A stretch of 64,000 nt of DNA from Pelosinus fermentans JBW45 (GTDB taxonomy: Bacteria > Bacillota > Negativicutes > DSM-13327), in assembly GCF_000271665.2 (NCBI RefSeq), contig NZ_CP010978.1:4881001-4945000 (forward strand), in the 5' to 3' direction. A program made the translations under genes and the position numbers. Below are positions 8,486 through 20,784 of the stretch, piece after piece (the stretch's first letter is position 1; each line of letters starts with the position of its first letter). The notes beneath the pieces were generated by a model, which worked only from the letters and a program-made list of their open reading frames with translations, had not been told where the DNA came from and did not search any database.

Positions 8486-9856
8486 TCAGAAGAAGAACTG
8501 TGCCTGGAAACGGTACATGTCGTCCCTCGCACCAGTGTCAATTTCTCTTGCCCAGGTATAGAAGGTATCCAAGAGGATGCCCTTCGCCGGTACCCAGCTT
8601 ACGCCAAGACGGACGAAACGTTCATTGAGCCCGCACCAGTCCGTGACTGTTGGCCAGGTGAGGGCCGGTTCATAGCGGTAAGTAGTGGTAATGCCATAAG
8701 AGCCAGGAGCCTGAAGATTGGCCCCCTTGTACTGGAGCTGAATCCAGCGACCCGGCGACTTCGTCTTTGTGCTTGCAGTTGCCGTATCATCTCGTTTTGC
8801 ATCGCTGTTGATGACACCCACACGGAGATTCCAGTTGTTATCAAATGTGTGATGCGCATGGGTATAGTAATAGAATACGCGCCCCTGATCAGGATCCTGG
8901 TAGCGGCTGGCCATAGCAGAACTCCAGGAAACACCGAAATTGATGTCATTTTTCTTGTCAAATGGATAGAAGAAGCGCAGGCTGGTAACCTGTTCATACT
9001 CACGGTCGCCACCCATGGCATCATCCCAAAGATCCATCTTGCCCGCGGTGAAATAGGTCTTGAAATCTTTTTTGCCATAATCGAGCTGCACCCCGGAGAA
9101 ATCGCAGTCGATATCCATTCCCCAGCCGTAAATGTTCCATTCATTCCACTTGCCGACTTTAAGACCGAGGGCATTGTCCGCCATGCGGCCAGTCACATAG
9201 GTATCCATGGTGGTGCCCGTCTTATTCTCACTCGGTGAAAGGGATTTCAGTTCATCAAAGCCGCTGAAAGAATTACGATAGCCAAGATCGGCATGGACCT
9301 GCCAATTATCATCTACCTTGTACGTCGTATTGACTTGCACATGAACCATATTTGCGCGGGTTGTCTTGCCCGTATCCTTTTGATAGTGATCATTGCGCAG
9401 GCGGGCATAACCATCGATAGAAACCTTATCCGCAAAAGCTGCCGCTTTCTTCAGGCCAGCTTTTTCTTCTTTCGTAAAGGTCGTGCCGTTTCCCTCATTT
9501 GCAGCCTTTTCCAAATCCGCATTGTCGAGCTTCGACAGCATCTGTATCTTTTTGATGTCATAGTAATATTCTTTATTCAATTTCTGAATCGTATCCTGCT
9601 CAGCAGGCGTGAATGCTTTGAGGTTCTGCATGGCATCATCGACAACCATGGCCATTTCCATGCGGCTCATGATACGGCCTTGTGGTAGCGGTTCGGTGTA
9701 GTCATTCACATGTCCTGTGGTAATGAGCCCGTTGACGGCTTCATAAGACCAGTCGCTCAGTGGTACATCCTGAAAAAACCCCGGTGCTGCCTCGGCTTGT
9801 ACGCCGCCACAAAAAATTACGGTAAAAAGTCCTACTACTGCTAATGCTTTTTTCAT
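8486..9856 (-). CDS. SLH-domain outer-membrane porin (OmpM-like)
   Basis: About 456 residues. A signal peptide (MKKALAVVGLFTVIFCGGVQAEA) precedes one SLH domain (FQDVPLSDWSYEAVNGLITTG ... MSRMEMAMVVDDAM, about 25-75), a helical linker, and a body of alternating amphipathic strands ending in aromatic QAQFFF. In Negativicutes such proteins anchor the outer membrane to polyaminated peptidoglycan through SLH and form pores. The ATG at 9856 is chosen over an upstream in-frame start at 9886 because GGAGGAAAAAATA precedes it. It sits between PTS and secreted hydrolase genes, so it likely admits glucosides or oligosaccharides. GC-rich relative to the PTS gene. Confidence 0.85.
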   Translation of the reverse strand: MKKALAVVGLFTVIFCGGVQAEAAPGFFQDVPLSDWSYEAVNGLITTGHVNDYTEPLPQGRIMSRMEMAMVVDDAMQNLKAFTPAEQDTIQKLNKEYYYDIKKIQMLSKLDNADLEKAANEGNGTTFTKEEKAGLKKAAAFADKVSIDGYARLRNDHYQKDTGKTTRANMVHVQVNTTYKVDDNWQVHADLGYRNSFSGFDELKSLSPSENKTGTTMDTYVTGRMADNALGLKVGKWNEWNIYGWGMDIDCDFSGVQLDYGKKDFKTYFTAGKMDLWDDAMGGDREYEQVTSLRFFYPFDKKNDINFGVSWSSAMASRYQDPDQGRVFYYYTHAHHTFDNNWNLRVGVINSDAKRDDTATASTKTKSPGRWIQLQYKGANLQAPGSYGITTTYRYEPALTWPTVTDWCGLNERFVRLGVSWVPAKGILLDTFYTWAREIDTGARDDMYRFQAQFFF

Positions 9857-9945
9857 TATTTTTTCCTCCAACATTGCATTATTCAATTATTTAATATATT
9901 TATATTTCTAAAACATAAAGTGTCTTACAGGTGAAATATTCGTTA

Positions 9946-11919
<1,974 letters not shown>

Positions 11920-11976
11920 ACAAAACGATTTTCTATCCTCCTTTACTCTTAGGATTCTATAGCACTAAATATGCAT

Positions 11977-12828
11977 TTAGGACTTAGTGAGCTTATCTTT
12001 TCTTGTTACCTTAGCGATATGAATCATCAGATAGAATTTTTCATCTGCACTCACCTGATATTTGTACTTCATCTGAATAAATACATCAATTTTCTGCACA
12101 CAACGGTATGCTGCCGCGTATTTTTTCTGGACAAGTTTTTCCATTTCTTCATCGACTTCAGCAACTGTTTCTCTTTCTGTAAACATACGATTCGCAAAAA
12201 ATTTCAAATGCGTAATAAAACGATAATATGGTAAGGATTCTATATCAAACTCCACTGCGAATGTATGACGAACAATATTCGTAATTTCCTGTATCAGTTT
12301 CGTGATATAGTCAGCGATTGGCTTATCTCCATCAATCTGTGCATCAACGATATGCAGTGCAATAAAACCAGCTTCATCAATTGGTAATTCTAGTCCAAAT
12401 TTCTGATTCAGCATCACCAATGCCGTTTCACCAATCGCATATTCATTACGATAAAAGCGTTTGATTTCCCAATTCATCATATTCTTGATACCAACGCCTT
12501 CTCTAAAACGCGTAATTGCCATATGCAAGTGATCGGTAAGGGATATATAGACACAATCGTTGAGTTTTTTTTGCAATCTTTGCTCTGCCATCTCAATAAT
12601 TTCACTAGATATCTCCATGTATTCCATCGAAAGATTTTGCACAAGCTGTTCAAAACGCTGAAAAACTTCTTGATTAGAAAGCGTATATACTTTATCAATT
12701 TCTGTTCTTGGCACATCGTCGCCACAGCGCTTTTTAAACGCAATGCCGCGCCCCATCGCGACAATTTCCTGTGCCTTTTCATTCTCAGTAATAATGACGT
12801 TATTGTTGAGTATCTTTTTTATTATCAT
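11977..12828 (-). CDS. bglG: BglG/LicT-family transcription antiterminator
   Basis: About 283 residues. The N-terminal RNA-binding CAT domain (1-55, MIIKKILNNNVIITEN ... MGRGIAFKKRCGD) is followed by PRD1 (about 65-165, with H in LTDHLHMAI) and PRD2 (about 175-280, with H in LHIVD). Family members bind RAT hairpins when dephosphorylated by the cognate EII and activated by HPr. The ATG at 12828 fits the family N-terminus, and the GTG at 12852 would add eight atypical residues. A short frame (12800-12949) with a stronger RBS overlaps its start. It lies between the GH1 and PTS genes and has its own promoter (13041-13070). Confidence 0.9.
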   Translation of the reverse strand: MIIKKILNNNVIITENEKAQEIVAMGRGIAFKKRCGDDVPRTEIDKVYTLSNQEVFQRFEQLVQNLSMEYMEISSEIIEMAEQRLQKKLNDCVYISLTDHLHMAITRFREGVGIKNMMNWEIKRFYRNEYAIGETALVMLNQKFGLELPIDEAGFIALHIVDAQIDGDKPIADYITKLIQEITNIVRHTFAVEFDIESLPYYRFITHLKFFANRMFTERETVAEVDEEMEKLVQKKYAAAYRCVQKIDVFIQMKYKYQVSADEKFYLMIHIAKVTRKDKLTKS

Positions 12829-12949
12829 GGCAGCCGTGTCCCCTTCCCGCACGCAAATATTTCATTTTAGACACAAAAATACCGAAAAACAGACAATTAC
12901 TTATCTTTGTCCTTTTTCGGTTCTCTATCATTTCTATTCTTTTATGCAT
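12800..12949 (-). CDS. 49-codon leader ORF overlapping the start of bglG
   Basis: ATG at 12949 is preceded by GGAGGTGATTAAG, the best ribosome-binding site in this leader. The frame runs 49 codons and stops 29 bases inside bglG. The peptide (MHKRIEMIENRKRTKISN...) resembles no family I know. Its RBS is inside the RAT-linked hairpin at 12958-12987. It may couple bglG translation to the RNA switch. Function not established. Confidence 0.4.
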   Translation of the reverse strand: MHKRIEMIENRKRTKISNCLFFGIFVSKMKYLRAGRGHGCHDNKKDTQQ

Positions 12950-12957
12950 CTTAATCA

Positions 12958-13012
12958 CCTCCAAAATTTATTTAATAAATTTGAAGGTTTGGCCAACTTA
13001 ATGTCACCATCC
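12958..13012 (-). promoter_or_regulatory. RAT-like element and RBS-sequestering hairpin before bglG
   Basis: Second exact copy of the RAT-like sequence (12986-13012). The downstream stem CCTTCAAATTTA (12976-12987) / TAAATTTTGGAGG (12958-12970) buries the GGAGG used by the leader ORF. The arms outside the repeat differ from the bglF copy, yet the pairing is kept, which argues for selection on structure. Confidence 0.6.
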
Positions 13013-13040
13013 AATATTCCGCTCTTTATTTATTGCGTTT

Positions 13041-13070
13041 ATCATAGCATAATTCTATATATTCAGTCAA
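13041..13070 (-). promoter_or_regulatory. Sigma-70-type promoter of bglG
   Basis: TTGACT (13065-13070), 18-bp spacer, TATGAT (13041-13046) on the minus strand. Predicted transcription begins about 20 bases before the RAT-like element. Confidence 0.65.
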
Positions 13071-13104
13071 TTGATATTTACATGATTTTTTTTATTTACC
13101 GAAT

Positions 13105-13144
13105 AAAAGATGCTGAGAAAATACGCACCATCTCAGCATCTTTT
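13105..13144 (-). terminator. Terminator after the GH1 gene
   Basis: Perfect 14-bp arms AAAAGATGCTGAGA (13105-13118) and TCTCAGCATCTTTT (13131-13144). It separates the GH1 transcript from bglG. Confidence 0.85.
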
Positions 13145-13153
13145 AACATCACT

Positions 13154-14581
<1,428 letters not shown>

Positions 14582-14611
14582 TTACCTCCAACATTGATTT
14601 AGTTGTGTTAA

Positions 14612-14692
14612 ATAAAAAAACCTAAACCAACTGCAAATAGATCATTCCATCCGCATTTGATTTAGGTTTTGCCTGTTACCAGTAACAATCCT
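14612..14692 (-). promoter_or_regulatory. Classical RAT and antitermination terminator before the GH1 gene
   Basis: The minus strand carries GGATTGTTACTGGTAACAGG followed by CAAAACCTA (14664-14692), a near-consensus LicT/BglG target. Its 3' arm overlaps a terminator stem, AAACCTAAATC (14660-14670) with GGTTTAGGTTT (14619-14629), followed by TTTTATT. A TATAAT box at 14705-14710 places the start of transcription right at the RAT. Confidence 0.88.
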
Positions 14693-14765
14693 AATTTAAA
14701 TTCTATTATATCTTATAACTAGGATAATTGTAGCAACACTCTCTCATTTCGTCAATAGCGAAAAT

Positions 14766-14790
14766 TACACCTCAATGATGATAGTTTTCT
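14766..14790. repeat. Copy of the rlmH 3' end, candidate attachment site
   Basis: 24 of 25 bases match 63873-63897, where the sequence forms the last five codons and stop of rlmH. Same orientation. Here no gene is associated. This is the form left by SCC-type elements, which recombine at the end of rlmH. No recombinase gene is in the window. Confidence 0.55.
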
Positions 14791-14804
14791 GCGTATTGTC
14801 ATTT

Positions 14805-14993
14805 CTATTTTCCTTCATTTTGTGACAAATCTTTGGCAGGTTCTGCTTTCTCGAGGTCTAGTGTCGTTGCACGCCTAAATTCCTGAATACCTCGTCCTAA
14901 CGCCTTTCCCACTTCTGGTAATTTGCCAGGACCAAAAACAATCAAGGAGATCACTAATATTACTGCCAATTCAGCCATACTAAAGCTAAACAT
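14805..14993 (-). CDS. tatA: Twin-arginine translocase protein TatA
   Basis: 62 residues: a short N-terminal membrane helix ([14 protein letters not shown]), the hinge [14 protein letters not shown], an amphipathic helix GIQEFRRAT, and a charged tail. TatA forms the pore of the Tat pathway that exports folded proteins. The ATG at 14993 has GGAGGATAGAA upstream; the in-frame start at 15026 lacks one. It is the last gene of the molybdoenzyme cluster, whose catalytic subunit (18589-20784) carries a Tat signal, so it likely serves that enzyme. No tatC is in the window. Confidence 0.9.
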   Translation of the reverse strand: MFSFSMAELAVILVISLIVFGPGKLPEVGKALGRGIQEFRRATTLDLEKAEPAKDLSQNEGK

Positions 14994-15061
14994 ATTTCTA
15001 TCCTCCACAATTAAATTACTGATCATTCATCAATGATCATAAGATAAAATTAGTTCTTCCG

Positions 15062-17107
15062 CTAAACTGGATCAAAGTCCACGAATACATCATAAAAGGC
15101 CACGCCCTGAGAGCCTGTACTGACACGTCCCATATCCGTCGGCAGACCGTCATTCAAGTCATTAAGGCGCGTTTCACTGCCCGGCAGCCAGCCCTGATGA
15201 CAAACCAAAATGTCTGACGGAGTATCAGGGGAAACATGAGCTTGTAGGGTAATAACCCCTAATTTATTATAGACTCTCACCATTTGTCCGGTTTTTACTC
15301 CTTTAACTGCTGCTGTCTGAGGGTGAATGAACACGACTGGTTTTTTATTTTTCGCGAGTTTGGTAATATTCTGAAACTGAGAGTTAAGTCCTTGCTGTGC
15401 ATGGGATGTGATAAGCCAGTAAGGATATTTACCTTGGGGACTCATTCCTTTATGATATTGGGCTAAAGGAGGAATATTTTCACGCTGTGCTTTAGCAGAA
15501 AAGAACTCAAATTTACCCGAAGGAGTAGCAAATGTTTTACTGCTCCAGGCAGTAGTGGAAACCGCCGCTTGCCGCGGCCCGGCAGCCAGCTCGGACCAGT
15601 GGGAAATACCCAGCAGCGCATAGAGCTTTTCATTAAATTCTTCATCTAAGAAACTGCCTGGTGATTTTTCAATAGGAAAAGAACTACTGCCAGGTCGGTA
15701 TGTGTTTAATGTCTTAGCCAGCAGCTGCCCAATCTCCAAATCACTTTTTGCCTCGAAATAGGGCAGTATCGCCTGTTCATTTAGACCAATCCAGTGATGC
15801 CAATAACTTGGCACCACATCCATTTCCTCAAATTGGGTTGTTGCCGGCAGCACAATATCGGAATAACAGGCCGTTTCGGTGAGAAACTGTTCCACCGTTA
15901 CAATTAGCTCTAATTTATCCAGTTCTTTGCGCAGCATCTTCCCTGCTGTATCTTGAGCCAGCAGATTGCGGCAGGATACCCAGAGCATCTTAACAGACTG
16001 CTCTTGCAAATGGTTCAATTCATGAGCAAAGGTATTGATATTAAGATATCGATTTCCAGGGTCTTTGAGAAAATTATAGTTAAATCCCCACGTAAGCTGA
16101 TGGGCATAGTGGACACCACCGCCCGGCATTCCAATACAACCAGTGATGGCACCCAGAGCATCTATAGCACGCAGTGTCTGCCCACCATGGATATGCCGCT
16201 GCAACCCAAATCCCGCCCAGATAAATACAGCTCTCGTACTGCCAATGATAGCCGCTAATTCTTGTATCCTTCCCAGCTCCTGACCACATTGTGCAGCCAG
16301 ATAATCCAAATTAAGGTTTGCCAAGTAATCTTTAAAGAGAGGCCACCCCAGGGTATGATGGTCAATAAAATTTTGATCCCCATTGCCGCTCTCATAAATG
16401 ATCTTGGCCAGTGCCAATGCCAATGCACCATCTTCTCCTGGTTTAGTCTGTACAAAATAGTCCGCTTTTCTCGCCGTCTGGGTATAAACTGGATCGATAA
16501 CAATAACTGTAGCACCCTTTTCCTGGGCTCGGTATATATACGGCAAGGAATGGATCGCAGTCCAGGCTGGATTTACACCCCATAAAATAATAATGTCAGC
16601 CTTTTCCATCTCCCCGGGATCAGAGTTACGATTGTATCCCATATCATAAAGCTGTGCGTCTAATCCTGCTGACCAGCAGGGTGATCCCCTTGCCTGAGTA
16701 GTCGGTCCTAAGCTATTAAACATACCTTCTACCGCAGAATGCAATACGCCAAAATTACCGGAATATTTATTCAGACAAAAGGGTAAAGTGGAGTGGTAGC
16801 GGTCTTTTAAGTTTAATATTCTTTCACAGATTATCTCCATGGCCTGCTCCCAGGTTATTCTTTCCCACCGCCCCGACCCACGACCCATTTGGCGCAGAGG
16901 AAAACGAATGCGATCAGAGCTGTAAACCCGCTGAATATAGTTTTGCCCTTTGGAACAGAGCTTGCCTTTTGTATAACCATGGGCCGGATCACCTGTGATT
17001 TTCTCTAACCGTCCTTTACGGACATAAGCCAGCATACCACAGGTATCATAGCAATTACGGGGGCAGATATGACGGGTAATTTGATAGCCATCCTCATTGT
17101 AAGCCAT
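15062..17107 (-). CDS. Second molybdopterin oxidoreductase catalytic subunit, no export signal
   Basis: About 681 residues of the DMSO-reductase superfamily. An N-terminal [4Fe-4S] site CPRNCYDTCG...CSKG is followed by the cofactor-binding domains (LNKYSGNFG, then GSPCWSAG, where Cys is a plausible Mo/W ligand) and a C-terminal dinucleotide-binding domain (LITSHAQQG...). It is closely similar in plan to the enzyme at 18589-20784 but lacks a Tat signal, so it should stay in the cytoplasm unless it is carried out by a partner. ATG at 17107 with AAGGATGATGATC. It follows the membrane-anchor gene by 83 bp. Substrate unknown. Confidence 0.82.
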   Translation of the reverse strand: MAYNEDGYQITRHICPRNCYDTCGMLAYVRKGRLEKITGDPAHGYTKGKLCSKGQNYIQRVYSSDRIRFPLRQMGRGSGRWERITWEQAMEIICERILNLKDRYHSTLPFCLNKYSGNFGVLHSAVEGMFNSLGPTTQARGSPCWSAGLDAQLYDMGYNRNSDPGEMEKADIIILWGVNPAWTAIHSLPYIYRAQEKGATVIVIDPVYTQTARKADYFVQTKPGEDGALALALAKIIYESGNGDQNFIDHHTLGWPLFKDYLANLNLDYLAAQCGQELGRIQELAAIIGSTRAVFIWAGFGLQRHIHGGQTLRAIDALGAITGCIGMPGGGVHYAHQLTWGFNYNFLKDPGNRYLNINTFAHELNHLQEQSVKMLWVSCRNLLAQDTAGKMLRKELDKLELIVTVEQFLTETACYSDIVLPATTQFEEMDVVPSYWHHWIGLNEQAILPYFEAKSDLEIGQLLAKTLNTYRPGSSSFPIEKSPGSFLDEEFNEKLYALLGISHWSELAAGPRQAAVSTTAWSSKTFATPSGKFEFFSAKAQRENIPPLAQYHKGMSPQGKYPYWLITSHAQQGLNSQFQNITKLAKNKKPVVFIHPQTAAVKGVKTGQMVRVYNKLGVITLQAHVSPDTPSDILVCHQGWLPGSETRLNDLNDGLPTDMGRVSTGSQGVAFYDVFVDFDPV

Positions 17108-17190
17108 GATCATCATCCTTTTCATTTCTGGTAATCAAGGGTATTCAATGATTGCGGACCAATCTCCTCTATTCATTTCCTGGATTCATT

Positions 17191-18015
17191 TTACAGACCG
17201 AACATGGTTAAAGCAACCGCCGAACCATAAAATAGTTCTCTGCCTAATAATTCACCGATAAGTACCAGGGCGAATGCCAGGATCATATATCTGGAAATAT
17301 GCCACTGCTGCTGTGCAAGGACGTAGCCCAAAATACCAAGCGGGGCTATCCATCCGATAAACAAACGCAGCCAGAAGGTTATGCTTAACATGGTATTCCA
17401 CCCCGTAAGGGCAGTAACATCACCGGCACTTATTAATAAAGACAGGTATAAAGCAAAACTCATAAAACTACAAAACAGCGCTGCTATAACAAATTGAAAC
17501 AGACTTTTTCCTAAACTGTACTGCTTTATTGTAAGCAGCACAGCGGCATATAAGGGACCTAAGGTAACTGCCGTCAGCAGGAAGAAGAGAACCGGTCCAA
17601 AATTATTCCAGGCGGGAATTGCCGCTAAAACATATACCATTCCCGAGGTGGGTACTGCCATCAAGGCAACAATGGAACCGCTTATCCCCACCAAGTGTCG
17701 TGCTCCCCCGGTACGCCATTGCCAATAATAAACCACCGACAAGAAAAAGAATAGACCGAATAGAACCACTTCGCGACTTAGCCAGGAAGTACCAAAATGT
17801 GCTGAGGCCCGATATGCCTCTAAAGGATGCCCTAAATGTCCTAAAGAGGCCAGCAGTCCTAGCCCCATGGCTAAAACAACCCCCTGGGAAACAAATGTCC
17901 CGGTTGCCTCTTTCATATTTCCCTTTACGGTATCTAACACCCACAGGGAAACAAAAGCTCCCGCAGCCATTTGGGAGAGAACCGTAAATAAGACGAGTGC
18001 CCATTCCCCCATCAT
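17191..18015 (-). CDS. DmsC-type membrane anchor subunit
   Basis: 274 residues with about eight hydrophobic helices. It starts MMGEWALVLFTVLSQMAAGAF and includes LGHLGHPLEAYRA, typical of the DmsC/NrfD-like quinol-oxidising anchors of molybdoenzymes. It passes electrons from menaquinol to the Fe-S subunit. It overlaps the Fe-S gene by 4 bases (ATGA type). It completes a catalytic/Fe-S/anchor trio with 18589-20784 and 18012-18572. Confidence 0.85.
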   Translation of the reverse strand: MMGEWALVLFTVLSQMAAGAFVSLWVLDTVKGNMKEATGTFVSQGVVLAMGLGLLASLGHLGHPLEAYRASAHFGTSWLSREVVLFGLFFFLSVVYYWQWRTGGARHLVGISGSIVALMAVPTSGMVYVLAAIPAWNNFGPVLFFLLTAVTLGPLYAAVLLTIKQYSLGKSLFQFVIAALFCSFMSFALYLSLLISAGDVTALTGWNTMLSITFWLRLFIGWIAPLGILGYVLAQQQWHISRYMILAFALVLIGELLGRELFYGSAVALTMFGL

Positions 18016-18572
18016 GCATCCCTCCTTACTTGACGCCCTACTACAGGTTTAATAAACCGGGTTGTGGGATTGGTGATGGCAGCATTGGGAAAGCCGGGTA
18101 ATGACCGTTCGGCTCCAGCTATCGTATCATTTACATTAATAATCGTGATTGCTTCCATGGGGCAGCCGACGACACAAGCCGGTTTTTCTCCTCTATCCTG
18201 CCGCGCTGCACACATATGGCACTTTTCTACTTTTTTCGTTTTCTGATTAAACTCAGGAACTTTATACGGACAGGCCAGCATACAGTTTTTGCAGCCGATG
18301 CAGCGTTCTTTGCTATGCATGACGATACCATCTTCCCGCTTCGTATATGCAATCACCGGGCAAGCTTTTAGGCAAGCCGGATCCTCACAGTGGTTACAGG
18401 CAAGGGAGGCAAATTCTCTGGCAAAACCCCCGAAGCTGTCTTCCTTAAGAGGATATACTTTGCGCCAGCGAATTTCCGGTTCTTGCTGATATTCATTTTT
18501 ACAAGCCAGTTCACAGGCATGACAGCCGATACAGCGATCGCTGTTCACCAGAAATCCTATCTTTTTTGCCAC
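18012..18572 (-). CDS. DmsB-type four-cluster ferredoxin subunit
   Basis: 186 residues with four cysteine groups for [4Fe-4S] clusters: CIGCHACELAC, CNHCEDPACLKAC, CIGCKNCMLAC and CHMCAARQD...CVVGC. Such subunits wire the membrane anchor to the molybdenum subunit and are carried through the Tat system with it. GTG start at 18572 with GAGGAGGGATG upstream. It is 16 bp after the catalytic gene and overlaps the anchor gene by 4 bases. Confidence 0.9.
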   Translation of the reverse strand: MAKKIGFLVNSDRCIGCHACELACKNEYQQEPEIRWRKVYPLKEDSFGGFAREFASLACNHCEDPACLKACPVIAYTKREDGIVMHSKERCIGCKNCMLACPYKVPEFNQKTKKVEKCHMCAARQDRGEKPACVVGCPMEAITIINVNDTIAGAERSLPGFPNAAITNPTTRFIKPVVGRQVRRDA

Positions 18573-18588
18573 TGTTCATCCCTCCTCA

Positions 18589-20784
18589 TTACATTTTTTG
18601 AATGGCAACGAAGTTATCATGAAAGGCAATTCCTGGTGCTCCCGTGGCCTTTTTTCCCATGTCTGCCGGAATAGCCTTCACAGTATAGTTGACATTGAAT
18701 TTTTTATTTTTATACCAGGTTTCATAGACGGCTACTACATCAGGTGAAACCGTTTCCGTGATTTTAGCCGGCAAAGTAATGTAACCAATATCATTGAACA
18801 TTTTTACGGAGTCGTTGTCTTTGATATGATACTTGGCTGCGACCTTAGGGTGAATTTCAATATGTGGTTCATTATTGACAGCAGCCATCCAGTCGAGATT
18901 TTGGAACTGACTGTGAATGCTAAGTTTCCAGTGGGGCGTAATGCAGCGCAGAGGATACTTATCAGTAGACTGCATTTCTTCTACATAAACTGGCAAGGGG
19001 AAATGTCCATACTTTTCTGCCTCAGCCGACCATAGTTCGTATTTACCGGAAGGAGTTCTAAATTTGCCGTCCTGCCAGGCAATCAATCCACTTTTGGCTT
19101 TTACCGGGCCTTTTTTTAGTTCCTGCCAGTCCTGAATGCCAAACTGCTTATATATACCTTCACTAAATTCTTTGCCTACCCACTCTTGCAAATCACCTGA
19201 CGTGGGGAAAGTACAGGAGCCTTGTTCCAGCTCATTCAGCTTAGCTGACAGTTCCATGGCAATGGTAACATCGTTTTTACTTTCGTACATGGGCTTAATC
19301 GCTTGTTCATTAAGACTCAGCCAATAATGCCAGTAAGATACATTCACTCCCGGAGTCTCAAAGGCTGTGGTTACAGGTAAAACGATATCGGACATTTCTA
19401 CCGTAGGAGTCATGTATAAATCCGCTGTTACCACTAAATCCATCCCTTCAAAAGCCTTCTTGACCACTGCGGTTTCAGGATCTTGCGTCATGGGTCCCCG
19501 GCAGGCAATCCACAGCATTTTAATGGGCGGATCTTGGGCATTTAATACTTCTGCACCAAAATTATTAATATTGATTGCCCGGTCTTCCTTGCCGCCGCTG
19601 TTAGCAGGTTTGCTTTGTGACATGGCATGGTATTTAAATCCCCAGGTCTCCAATTGGGCGTATTGAGCGCCGCCTCCTGACTTACCAATATTGCCAGTTA
19701 TAGCCGCCAAGGCATCAATGGCCCTGACGTTCTGTCCCCCGTTGGTATGCCTTTGCATACCATAGCCAATCCAAATATTGGCAGGTTTGGTTGTTGCATA
19801 TTCACGGGCAAGCATTTCTATGATATGTTGGGGAATCCCTGTTTTTTCTGCGGCCCATTCTAAGGTAATGTTATTTTTAAGATAGCTGAAAAACTCTTCT
19901 GCACCTTTGCTGTTCTTGGCAAGCCATTCTCCATCATACAGATTATGATCCAAGATGTAGCGGGCCATGCCCAAAGCGAGGGCGCCATCCGTGCTGGACT
20001 TAATTTGAATATACAGATCTGCCTTGGATGCTGTTTGGGTCAAAATTGGATCGATGACTACAACCTTACAGCCCCGCTGTTGTGCTTCTTTCACAAAATA
20101 CATAGAATGAACAGAACACCATGCCGGATTGGCACCCCAGATAATTAGATATTTCGAATTCACAATATCCTCAGGATCATTACAAACTATAGTGCCAAAA
20201 TCAAAGGTCTGAGCATCAATTCCCGCGGGCCAGCAAGGTGTTCCAGTGGCCCTGGTAGTATTGCCAATACTGGTTAACATTCCTTCGATGCCATAGTGCA
20301 TAATGTCAAAATTGCCAGAGTACTTATTCAAACAGATGGGTAGAGTACTGCCATATTCTCTTTTGAGACGCAGCATATTTTGGGCAATTTCAGTGTAAGC
20401 CTCATCCCAGCTAATCCGCTGCCAATTACCTGACCCCCGGCCAATCTGACGCATGGGATATTTGATGCGGTCCGGGCTATATACACTGCGTGTGTAACTA
20501 AATCCCTTGGCGCATAACGTACCCCGGGTATAGGTGCTGGCAGGATCACCCACTACTTTTTTCAAAACCCCATCCTGCACAGTGGATAGGATAGCGCAAG
20601 TATCATAACAGTTCCGCGGACAGGCATTGCGAAATAATTCAACAGTGCTATTTTCGGCAGCCACTGCCGGACTAAGTCCTGAAAAAATAAAATCGAAGAA
20701 TGTACCGCCAAAACTCACTGTGGCAACAGTAGCGGCTGCTCCCTTTAAAAATGTACGCCTGCTTACTACACTTTTCTGTTTCAA
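18589..20784 (-). CDS. Tat-exported molybdopterin oxidoreductase catalytic subunit
   Basis: 731 residues. The Tat signal SRRTFLKGAAATVATVSFGG is followed by CPRNCYDTCA...CAKG for one [4Fe-4S] cluster, the Mo-bisMGD domains (LNKYSGNFD, GTPCWPAG with a candidate Cys ligand, GANPAWCSVHS, GYGMQRHTNGGQ), and a C-terminal cap. It belongs to the DMSO-reductase superfamily, with DmsA-like partners. The acceptor (sulfoxide, N-oxide, polysulfide, arsenate or another) cannot be read from sequence. TTG start at 20784 with AAGGAGGAATT, overlapping the TorD gene by 4 bases. Exported, so the reduction takes place outside the cytoplasmic membrane. Confidence 0.88.
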   Translation of the reverse strand: MKQKSVVSRRTFLKGAAATVATVSFGGTFFDFIFSGLSPAVAAENSTVELFRNACPRNCYDTCAILSTVQDGVLKKVVGDPASTYTRGTLCAKGFSYTRSVYSPDRIKYPMRQIGRGSGNWQRISWDEAYTEIAQNMLRLKREYGSTLPICLNKYSGNFDIMHYGIEGMLTSIGNTTRATGTPCWPAGIDAQTFDFGTIVCNDPEDIVNSKYLIIWGANPAWCSVHSMYFVKEAQQRGCKVVVIDPILTQTASKADLYIQIKSSTDGALALGMARYILDHNLYDGEWLAKNSKGAEEFFSYLKNNITLEWAAEKTGIPQHIIEMLAREYATTKPANIWIGYGMQRHTNGGQNVRAIDALAAITGNIGKSGGGAQYAQLETWGFKYHAMSQSKPANSGGKEDRAININNFGAEVLNAQDPPIKMLWIACRGPMTQDPETAVVKKAFEGMDLVVTADLYMTPTVEMSDIVLPVTTAFETPGVNVSYWHYWLSLNEQAIKPMYESKNDVTIAMELSAKLNELEQGSCTFPTSGDLQEWVGKEFSEGIYKQFGIQDWQELKKGPVKAKSGLIAWQDGKFRTPSGKYELWSAEAEKYGHFPLPVYVEEMQSTDKYPLRCITPHWKLSIHSQFQNLDWMAAVNNEPHIEIHPKVAAKYHIKDNDSVKMFNDIGYITLPAKITETVSPDVVAVYETWYKNKKFNVNYTVKAIPADMGKKATGAPGIAFHDNFVAIQKM

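Noticed and set aside
8450-9238. 262-codon plus-strand frame opposite the other SLH porin
   Set aside because: Shadow frame of the porin; the minus-strand protein has signal peptide, SLH domain and RBS.
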